Below are positions 1 through 6,071 of a DNA stretch of 15,900 nt, one piece after another. Position 1 is the first letter of the stretch, and every line of letters begins with the position of its first letter. Below the pieces are notes generated by a model that was not told where the DNA came from, ran no database searches, and saw nothing but the letters and a program-made list of their open reading frames with translations. The DNA is from Hungateiclostridiaceae bacterium UBA3922 (GTDB taxonomy: Bacteria; Bacillota; Clostridia; Acetivibrionales; DTU013), in NCBI GenBank assembly GCA_002386045.1, contig DGEQ01000113.1, positions 5,156 through 21,055 on the forward strand, in the 5' to 3' direction. Made by a program: the position numbers and the translations under genes.

Positions 1-2529
1 GTCGAGGTCGAAACGATGCTTTCGCTTCTCCAGATCATCGATAATCCGTTCCAGGACATACCGATGCTGGCCGTGCTCCGGTCGCCGATCGGCGGTTTCA
101 GCACGGACGACCTGGCGGACATAAGGCTGGCAGACCGATCGGCATCCATATATGAAGCAATGCTGAAGCTGGCCGGATCTGATGGAAAGACCGGGGCGCA
201 TGGCGTGGCCGGACCGGCTGCCATGCCCGGCGGTGTGGCCAGGCAGGCTGTTGTGGCCGGCGGCGTGGCCGGACCTGTTGCTGTGGCCGATGACATGGCT
301 GGACCGGCTGCTATGGCCGATACCGGACCGGATGCTATGGCCGATGGATCCTTCGGTTCCGGAAATCATGATGTCAGGCGCAAAACACGGGATTTCCTTG
401 CCAGGCTCGAAAGATGGAGGGACGCGGCGCAATACACGCCCGTGGACGAACTTGTATGGCAGCTTCTCTCCGAAACCGGCTATTACAGCTATGTCGGAGC
501 CCTTCCCGGCGGAGCCGGGCGGAAAGCCAACCTGAGGATGTTGTTCGAACGTGCGAGGCAGTATGAAGAGACTAGTTACAGGGGCCTGTTCAACTTCATC
601 AACTTTATCAACAGGCTCAGGAGCGGCGGTGGTGATATGGGCAGCGCCAGGATACTCGGAGAGAACGACAATGTCGTCAGGATCATGAGTATCCACAAGA
701 GCAAGGGGCTGGAGTTCCCTGTCGTGATCATCGCCGGATGCGGCAAGAGGTTCAATATGCAGGACCTCAACGCCTCTATTCTGCTGCACCAGGATCTCGG
801 CTTCGGGCCGGATCTCGTCGACCTGGATAAAAGGACGATCACCCCGTCGCTGCCCAAGTTTGCCATAAGGCAGAAACTCAGGCTGGAAACGCTGTCGGAA
901 GAGATGCGCATCCTCTACGTCGCCCTGACGAGGGCAAGGGAGAAGCTGATAATCACGGGCAGCGTCCGGGATCATGCGGCGGCATTGGCGTCGTGGCGTG
1001 AAAAGGCGGCAGGCAGGACTGACAAGCTGTCTTCCTATGACATGATGCAGGCATCCTCTTACCTGGACTGGATAGGACCTGCCGTTGTGGATCACAGAGC
1101 AGCCGGAAAGTCCGGCTGTGAACGTGAGGACGGCGGGATGGACGATGCCGGCAGTGCAGATGAGCCGCTCCTGGAGTTGAGGTTCTGGGGAACAGGCGTT
1201 GCCCGTATCGGGAAAGGCACGCCTGAAGCTGCCGAAAATATCAGGGAGTGGCTGCAGGATATACTGGGATGCGGCGACGACAACGATAGATTGCCGGGAG
1301 CGGAAGCCGGAAGCCTGTGCCGGCTTGAAGAAGCCGGATACCAGTTGCGGGACGATGAGCACATAAGCCGGGTGGCAGCGAATGGGCCCGGAGGTGTGGA
1401 ACCGCAGGAGCATCAGGCAGGACCGGCACCAAAAGTGCAACAGGAAAACCAGGCGGCGAAAGAATACAGGGAAAGCGCTGTGCCGGAAGAATGCCAGGAA
1501 GACCAGGCATCGAAAGACTACCGGGAAAGTGCTGTATCGGAAGAATGCCAGGAAAACCAGGAGCCGAAAGTCTGCCGGGAAAACCCGGAACAGGCGGAAG
1601 TCCGGCATATCATCGAAGCCCTCGAATGGGTCTATCCTTACCGGAAGCTGACGACAGTGCCGGCCAAAATATCGGTGACAGAACTCAAGCGCAGGGCATT
1701 GCTTGAGGAAGCGCCAGAGTCGGCCGTGCCGTATATGCAGCCCATGCAGGAAAGGCCGCTTTTCCTGGAGCCCGACAAAGGGTTGAGTGCTGCTCACAGG
1801 GGAACTGTGATGCATTTCGTCATGCAGCACCTTGACCTGGGCAAGCTCTTTGAAGTGACACAGCGGGCAGGAGATCCGGGCTCCGGATCGGATATTGACC
1901 TTGCCTGCGAACTTGTCCGGGAAATCAGTTCCCAGGTGGCATCCATGACGGAACGGGAACTGTTGACGCCTGCGGAAGCGGAATCCGTCGATCCGGATGC
2001 GGTCGCGGAGTTCTTCATGTCTCCGTTTGGGAAGCGCATGCTTTCAATGCATGATTCCGTACACAGGGAAACTGCCTTTACCATCGAGATCAAATGCTCG
2101 GAAGTTCTGAAACCGGAACCTGTACCGGGGCTTCAGCAGGAACTTCGATCGGAGCATAAGTCAGGATCACTGTCAGAACTTCAACCGGAGCTTTATTCAG
2201 AACTGCGGCTGAAACTCCAGCCGGATCCTCTGTCAGAATTCCTGGCGGGACCTCAGCCGGACAGCCGGGCGGACCTCCAGGAAGTTACGGACTGCGATGA
2301 AACGATGCTGCTGCAGGGCGTCATCGATTGCTGGTTCGAGACGGAAAACGGGCTCGTGTTGTTGGATTACAAGACCGACTATGTGCCGGAAGGACGTTCC
2401 GACATCATAAAGGAACGGTACAGGGTCCAGATAGATTACTATACGAAAGCGCTGGAGCGGATCACAGGCAAAAAGGTGACCGAAAGGTACCTGTACCTGT
2501 TCTACAGCGGCGAACTGATCGAATGCTGA
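1..2529 (+). CDS. addA: ATP-dependent helicase/nuclease subunit A (AddA), 5'-truncated by window edge
   Basis: AddA is the UvrD-like helicase and RecB-like nuclease subunit of the AddAB complex, which unwinds and resects double-strand-break ends for recombination. The frame is open from base 1, so the N-terminal part (Walker A, motifs I-III) is missing; about 842 residues remain of a family usually near 1,230. Visible in order are the segment LQIIDNPFQDIPMLAVLRSP (from 28), the helicase motif SIHKSKGLEFPVVI (about 690-735), motif VI with EEMRILYVALTRAREKL (about 900-950), a conserved linker with WVYPYRK and ISVTELKRR, and the C-terminal nuclease. Nuclease residues seen are His in HRGTVMH (1795), Asp in GVIDCW (2326) and DYKTD (2365-2379). 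The protein looks catalytically intact. It is odd in carrying three separate tandem-repeat insertions (199-342, 1441-1602, 2107-2274), all in frame and between conserved blocks. addB would be expected upstream, outside the window. Confidence 0.95.
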   Translation, partial: VEVETMLSLLQIIDNPFQDIPMLAVLRSPIGGFSTDDLADIRLADRSASIYEAMLKLAGSDGKTGAHGVAGPAAMPGGVARQAVVAGGVAGPVAVADDMAGPAAMADTGPDAMADGSFGSGNHDVRRKTRDFLARLERWRDAAQYTPVDELVWQLLSETGYYSYVGALPGGAGRKANLRMLFERARQYEETSYRGLFNFINFINRLRSGGGDMGSARILGENDNVVRIMSIHKSKGLEFPVVIIAGCGKRFNMQDLNASILLHQDLGFGPDLVDLDKRTITPSLPKFAIRQKLRLETLSEEMRILYVALTRAREKLIITGSVRDHAAALASWREKAAGRTDKLSSYDMMQASSYLDWIGPAVVDHRAAGKSGCEREDGGMDDAGSADEPLLELRFWGTGVARIGKGTPEAAENIREWLQDILGCGDDNDRLPGAEAGSLCRLEEAGYQLRDDEHISRVAANGPGGVEPQEHQAGPAPKVQQENQAAKEYRESAVPEECQEDQASKDYRESAVSEECQENQEPKVCRENPEQAEVRHIIEALEWVYPYRKLTTVPAKISVTELKRRALLEEAPESAVPYMQPMQERPLFLEPDKGLSAAHRGTVMHFVMQHLDLGKLFEVTQRAGDPGSGSDIDLACELVREISSQVASMTERELLTPAEAESVDPDAVAEFFMSPFGKRMLSMHDSVHRETAFTIEIKCSEVLKPEPVPGLQQELRSEHKSGSLSELQPELYSELRLKLQPDPLSEFLAGPQPDSRADLQEVTDCDETMLLQGVIDCWFETENGLVLLDYKTDYVPEGRSDIIKERYRVQIDYYTKALERITGKKVTERYLYLFYSGELIEC
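199..342 (+). repeat. 30-bp (10-aa) in-frame tandem repeat in addA
   Basis: Four full units and one shortened unit run head to tail: 199-228, 229-258, 259-288, 289-318, then 24 bp at 319-342. Encoded units include HGVAGPAAMP, GGVARQAVVA, GGVAGPVAVA and DDMAGPAAMA. The array makes an Ala/Gly/Val-rich insertion between the helicase segment ending YEAMLKLAG and the conserved block RKTRDFLARLERWRD. Codon phase is kept throughout and no two units are identical. Confidence 0.9.
1441..1602 (+). repeat. 54-bp (18-aa) in-frame tandem repeat in addA, built from 27-bp halves
   Basis: Three 54-bp units at 1441-1494, 1495-1548 and 1549-1602. The first two are about 83% identical by eye and encode QENQAAKEYRESAVPEEC and QEDQASKDYRESAVSEEC; the third is more diverged. 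Each 18-mer splits into two 9-residue halves beginning QE or RE. The insert is very acidic/polar and lies in the linker between helicase motif VI and the nuclease domain. A related partial unit may precede it near 1405-1440. Confidence 0.9.
2107..2274 (+). repeat. 12-bp (4-aa) in-frame tandem repeat in addA nuclease domain
   Basis: Fourteen consecutive 12-bp units, plus a partial unit at 2275-2283, encode tetrapeptides of the form Leu-x-Pro/Ser-Glu/Asp, for example LKPE, LQQE, LYSE and LQPD. The array lies directly between the conserved RETAFTIEI strand and the catalytic LQGVIDCW strand of the RecB-like nuclease, where homologues have only a short loop. Units are diverged, but period and reading phase are kept exactly. 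Confidence 0.9.
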
Positions 2530-2536
2530 ACCGTTG

Positions 2537-2780
2537 TGCTCCGGGTATCCCGATATATTCCGGGCACTCCGATATGCTTTTATATACTCCGGGCATTCCG
2601 ATGTACTCCAGGCAGTCCGTTGCATACCGAGTACCCTGATGTACTCTGAGTGCTCCGGGTATCCTGATGCATTCCGTACCTGATGTACTCCGATGCGTTC
2701 CGGGTATCCCGACATATCCCAAGTACCCGATATACCCTGCGCACCCTGATGTACTCTGAGTTCTCCAATGTATTCTGATT
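2537..2780. repeat. 19-bp composite tandem repeat downstream of addA
   Basis: About 26 consecutive half-units of 9-10 nt fill the region just after the addA stop. The typical pair is TACTCCGGG followed by CATTCCGATG, giving a 19-bp higher-order unit. Clear copies are 2585-2603 and 2651-2669; a few half-units are 7 or 10 nt where 9 is expected. The period is not a multiple of three, so it is unlikely to encode a repeated peptide. Because the units lack stops on the minus strand, they create long spurious antisense frames. No terminator hairpin for addA is visible here. Confidence 0.85.
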
Positions 2781-3004
2781 TTCCCGCCTTTTGTGTGTAG
2801 TTTTTCAACTTTTATGCAGCAAGATGCCGTTTGTTTACTGTCGGAGGATGACGTAATGTTGCTGAAGTCGGTTTACGTCAACCATAAAGCATAAAATTGG
2901 CAATAATTCCAGTATAAATATCCGAAAAGTGAAAAAACTGCACACGATTTGCCTGTTTTGTTGATCGGGTGAAAGAAACGTCTGTTTAATCGACCATGGA
3001 AAAC
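2781..3004. other. Intergenic segment without a convincing gene
   Basis: This is an AT-richer stretch between two repeat arrays. It contains an 8-bp perfect inverted repeat, TGACGTAA (2849-2856) and TTACGTCA (2873-2880), separated by 16 nt. It also contains a possible 26-codon frame (2814-2894) with an internal ATG at 2856, placed 8 nt after GGAGG (2843-2847). I see no clear sigma-A promoter pair and no RNA gene. Confidence 0.5.
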
Positions 3005-3133
3005 AGACATGCTGTTGCGGTCAACCGGTCGGAAGGAGATACGGCCGTAGTTGCCGGTAAGAAACCAGATACCGCCGCAGCTTCCGGGCAAAAGCCATCT
3101 GTGGCCGTAGTTAACAGGGCAAAAATATGGTAA
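2996..3133 (+). CDS. Possible 45-aa ORF made largely of 10-aa repeats (doubtful)
   Basis: ATG at 2996 opens a 45-codon frame ending TAA at 3131-3133. Its middle is a decapeptide repeat: DTAVVAGKKP, DTAAASGQKP, SVAVVNRAKI. The repeat period (30 bp) matches this frame and no stop interrupts it. Against it, there is no Shine-Dalgarno site in front of the ATG, an in-frame TAA lies just upstream at 2987, and no family is recognised. It could be a repeat relic or chance. Confidence 0.2.
   Translation: MENRHAVAVNRSEGDTAVVAGKKPDTAAASGQKPSVAVVNRAKIW
3005..3126. repeat. 30-bp tandem repeat, four units
   Basis: Units at 3005-3036 (32 bp), 3037-3066, 3067-3096 and 3097-3126. Shared positions include AGAT/ACxx at the start, a central GGCCGTAGTT or equivalent, and a purine-rich end such as AAGAAACC or AAAAGCC. 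Units are diverged, but the 30-bp spacing of the last three is exact. The array is distinct from the 19-bp array before it and the 17-bp array after it. Confidence 0.75.
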
Positions 3134-3158
3134 ACTTGATACCGGACGATACATTGAG

Positions 3159-3226
3159 AAAACAGCAAGGAGTCTAAACCAGCAGGGAATACAAACCAGT
3201 TGGGAATGCAAAACAGCAAAGAATAC
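3159..3226. repeat. 17-bp tandem repeat, four units, just upstream of the GH95 gene
   Basis: Four exact-period units: AAAACAGCAAGGAGTCT (3159), AAACCAGCAGGGAATAC (3176), AAACCAGTTGGGAATGC (3193) and AAAACAGCAAAGAATAC (3210). The array ends 17 nt before the GH95 start codon, so it would form the mRNA leader of that gene. Several units carry purine-rich AGGAG or GGGAA cores resembling weak ribosome-binding sequence. Confidence 0.85.
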
Positions 3227-3243
3227 AGTGCAAGGGGTGCGAT

Positions 3244-5886
3244 ATGATCGATCTGGTGCATAAAGGGATGCTGAACGTGAAGCCGGCAGGCAAGTGGGAC
3301 GAGGCTTACCCGTCAGGGAACGGCATACAGGGTGTCCTCGTGATGGGAGAACCGCTTGACGAAACCATAATATTCAACCATGAAAGGTTGTTCCTGCCGA
3401 TACCGGTCAACGCTGCAACCGTCCTGCCCGACATGTCGGGTGAACTTCCGGAGGTGCGCAGGCTGATCAGGGAGGGAAAATACAGGGAGGCCACCAGGCA
3501 TTTCCTCGATAAGGCAAGGGAGAAGGGCTTTCCTTCGGAACTGCTTTGGCCGGACCCTTTCCATCCGGCTTTCGAACTTCGGATCAAAACGGATGACGCC
3601 GGGACAGCAGCTGATTATGTGCGCTGGCTGGATTTTGAGACCGGCGAGGCCGGTGTCAGGTGGAGAGGCGAAAAAGGAACATACGAGAGGCGTGTTTTCG
3701 TCTCCAGGGCATGCGATGCGGTGGTCATAAAACTGGAAGCTCCCTCCGGAGACAGGCTGGACTGTGATATACACCTGGCGGAGCGGGAAGGCAGGCGGCA
3801 TATAAAGTCTGTATCCATCAGGGCCGGCACTTTCACCGGTCTCATCTCTCGGGAGCCGGGACCGGACTGCTCTGCGGAGAAGACACATTGCGGAGACCGG
3901 GCGAATCCCGGGGATGAAATGTGGCTCATATTCGACAGCAAGTATGAAGCAGGCGACGGCGGTTACTTCGGAGTGGTAAGGGTGCATGCCGAAGGCGGGC
4001 ATGTCGGACATGCAGACGGCACTGTAGAGCTGCGCGACACCCGTGGAGCGACGATCATCGCACGGACGATCCCGTGCAGGGACCACATTTCTTTCTGTCT
4101 TCCGGAGGCAATGGCCGAACTCGCTGCTCTCCCGCCGGATTATGGAGCGCTTTTGAAAGAACATGCCTACATACATGGTGAACTGTTCAACCGGATGAGG
4201 CTGGAACTGTGCGGAGAAACCGACATGCCTGCAAGGGGCGGGAAAACAGCCGGGGCAGATGCAGACACCGTGTGCAGCAACGAAGAACTCATGGAACAGG
4301 CGAAGAACGGCGTCATTTCGCCTGCCTTTGTGGAAAAGATGTATGACTTCGGCCGTTACCTGCTTATTTCCAGCAGCGGGAAACTGCCTCCCAACCTGCA
4401 GGGCGTCTGGAACGGCACCTGGACTCCGCCGTGGTGTTCCGACTATACGCTGGACGAAAACCTGCAGATGATGATGTGGCAGGTACTTCCGGGCAATTTG
4501 CCTGAACTGGCCCAAAGCTATTTCAACCTCATAGAATCGTTCATCGGGGACTGGAAAATGAACGCCAGGCTCCTGTACGGATGCCGGGGGATACTGTCAA
4601 GCCCTCGCTCTTCCACCAGCGGTCTGACGAAGCATTTTTGCGAGGACTTTCCGATGATGTTCTGGACGGCAGGAGCAGGCTGGCTTGCCCAGATGTTTTA
4701 CGACTACTGGCAGTTCACCGGCGATGATGCGTTCCTGAAGGACCATACGGTACCGTTGCTAAAAGAAATAGCACTGTTTTACGAGGATTTCCTCGTGGAA
4801 GGCCCGGACGGGAAATACGAGTTCATTCCGTCATATTCGCCGGAAAATACTCCTTCCAATTCTGACAACCCGGTGGCCATAAACGCCACCATGGATATCG
4901 CCGTTGCAAAGGAAGTCCTGTCAAACCTCGTTTCTGCGTGTGAGCACCTTGGCATCGAAGCAGAAAACATCCCGAAGTGGAAGGCCATGCTCGATAAAAT
5001 GCCGGATTACCTGGTCAACAGCGACGGTGCGCTGAAGGAATGGTCGCACCCTGCTTTTGAGGATGATTACCACCACAGGCACTCATCGCACCTTTATCCC
5101 ATATTCCCGGGTTTCGAGGTTACCCGTGAAGGTACTCCCGGGCTGTACAGGGCATGTCTCAGGGCAGCGGAACTCAGGCTCACGGATGGCCTTGAGGCTA
5201 TAACCGGATGGGGACTGGCCCACCTTGCAAATATCAGCGCCAGGCTGAAGGACGCAGATCTTGCCTTCAGGGCACTAGGCAGGATAATGGCAAAATTCCT
5301 GCTGCCGAACCTGTTCACCTGCCACAACGTGGGCGAACTGTTCCAGATGGACGCGAACCTTGGGTTCAGCGCCGCCATACTGGAGATGCTCGTGTTTTCC
5401 CTGCCCGGGTATATAGAACTGCTGCCTGCGCTGCCGGAAAGCCTGCCGAAGGGCGTTGCGCGCGGCATACTGTGCAGGGGCCGCATCACGATCTCCGAAC
5501 TCAGGTGGGACATGTGCGCAAGGACCATATCAGCCGTTATCAGGTCTGAAACAGACCAGCAGGTAAGGCTGGGACTGCCCGGCGCCATCGAATCATTTGA
5601 AAGGGACGGAGTGCTCCAGGATAGCGCATTGTTTAGGAATAACGCAATGCTTCATGGAGGCGCGTCGTATCCGGGAGGCGCATTGCTACGGGTCGGTGTA
5701 TCGCCGCAGGATGGCGGGTCGTCCCGGAACGAAAGGTCATGCCCGAACATCGGATCGGCCGGTGAGGACGTGCGCATCGCTGGACAGTCTTCCGGCGGTA
5801 CAGCGGACGGACCCGCTGATGCGTCGCAGGTATGCATCAGTCTCAGGAAAGGTGAAGAGACCAGGCTGGCATTTGTGTTGAGATGA
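3244..5886 (+). CDS. GH95-family glycoside hydrolase (alpha-L-fucosidase-like), cytoplasmic
   Basis: GH95 enzymes are inverting exo-glycosidases, mostly 1,2-alpha-L-fucosidases, with an N-terminal beta domain, an (alpha/alpha)6 barrel and a C-terminal beta domain. The N-terminal KWDEAYPSGNGIQGVLVMG (about 18-36) fits the family's entry motif. Barrel motifs are NLQGVWNGTWTPPW (about 385), YTLDEN (401-406), SYSPEN with the expected general acid Glu534, HRHSSHLY, TGWGLAHLANISARL, and FQMDANLGF with the expected Asp703. There is no signal peptide, so short imported oligosaccharides are the likely substrate. At 880 aa it is longer than many members, partly because of an 18-bp repeat array (5608-5823) in the C-terminal domain. 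The start at 3244 follows AAGGGG at 3232-3237; a second ATG at 3268 is possible. One active-site Asn appears replaced by Asp404. The exact sugar specificity is unknown. Confidence 0.85.
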   Translation: MIDLVHKGMLNVKPAGKWDEAYPSGNGIQGVLVMGEPLDETIIFNHERLFLPIPVNAATVLPDMSGELPEVRRLIREGKYREATRHFLDKAREKGFPSELLWPDPFHPAFELRIKTDDAGTAADYVRWLDFETGEAGVRWRGEKGTYERRVFVSRACDAVVIKLEAPSGDRLDCDIHLAEREGRRHIKSVSIRAGTFTGLISREPGPDCSAEKTHCGDRANPGDEMWLIFDSKYEAGDGGYFGVVRVHAEGGHVGHADGTVELRDTRGATIIARTIPCRDHISFCLPEAMAELAALPPDYGALLKEHAYIHGELFNRMRLELCGETDMPARGGKTAGADADTVCSNEELMEQAKNGVISPAFVEKMYDFGRYLLISSSGKLPPNLQGVWNGTWTPPWCSDYTLDENLQMMMWQVLPGNLPELAQSYFNLIESFIGDWKMNARLLYGCRGILSSPRSSTSGLTKHFCEDFPMMFWTAGAGWLAQMFYDYWQFTGDDAFLKDHTVPLLKEIALFYEDFLVEGPDGKYEFIPSYSPENTPSNSDNPVAINATMDIAVAKEVLSNLVSACEHLGIEAENIPKWKAMLDKMPDYLVNSDGALKEWSHPAFEDDYHHRHSSHLYPIFPGFEVTREGTPGLYRACLRAAELRLTDGLEAITGWGLAHLANISARLKDADLAFRALGRIMAKFLLPNLFTCHNVGELFQMDANLGFSAAILEMLVFSLPGYIELLPALPESLPKGVARGILCRGRITISELRWDMCARTISAVIRSETDQQVRLGLPGAIESFERDGVLQDSALFRNNAMLHGGASYPGGALLRVGVSPQDGGSSRNERSCPNIGSAGEDVRIAGQSSGGTADGPADASQVCISLRKGEETRLAFVLR
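5608..5823 (+). repeat. 18-bp (6-aa) in-frame tandem repeat in GH95 gene
   Basis: About twelve consecutive 18-bp units in codon phase. The clearest are 5644-5661, 5662-5679, 5680-5697 and 5698-5715, encoding AMLHGG, ASYPGG, ALLRVG and VSPQDG. Typical DNA is GCxTYGYxxCxGGGxGGC. Units become more diverged after 5734, where the period is kept but similarity is weak. The insertion sits between the conserved strand around VRLGLPGAIESF and the final strands VCISLRKGEETRLAFVLR. Confidence 0.75.
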
Positions 5887-6071
5887 TCTATGCAAAGATG
5901 CTTAATGCCGGGATAGACCGGCGATAAGGCAAATCTGTGCCGGAACCGGTCTTGCGCCGGGGCAATATTTTGTAGACAATTTTCAATAAACAGGGAACTT
6001 TTTTGGGATCACAGCGTCTTATCATGCAAATAATAAAACGATCGAAATACACTAAAGAAGCGAGGAAGAAA

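Noticed and set aside
2233..2808. 191-aa minus-strand frame running from the addA 3' end through the 19-bp array
   Set aside because: It overlaps the conserved AddA nuclease, and its remainder is only the stop-free repeat read backwards. The same array gives similar frames in other phases.
2537..3226. CRISPR array
   Set aside because: Units are contiguous, short and diverged, with no unique spacers and no cas genes.
199..3226. A single mobile repeat family explaining all arrays
   Set aside because: By eye the units of different arrays share no common sequence, and their periods differ.
3313..4515. 400-aa minus-strand frame inside the GH95 gene
   Set aside because: It is antisense to clear GH95 motifs and has no recognisable domain; a GC-rich shadow frame.
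5907..5960. Terminator after the GH95 gene
   Set aside because: GCCGG/CCGGC (5907-5922) and further CCGG pairings give only weak stems without a proper T-run directly after them.
6003..6071. TTG 6003 or ATG 6024 as the deacetylase start
   Set aside because: Neither has a ribosome site, and both would lengthen an already long N-terminal segment. ATG 6072 has GAGG at good spacing.
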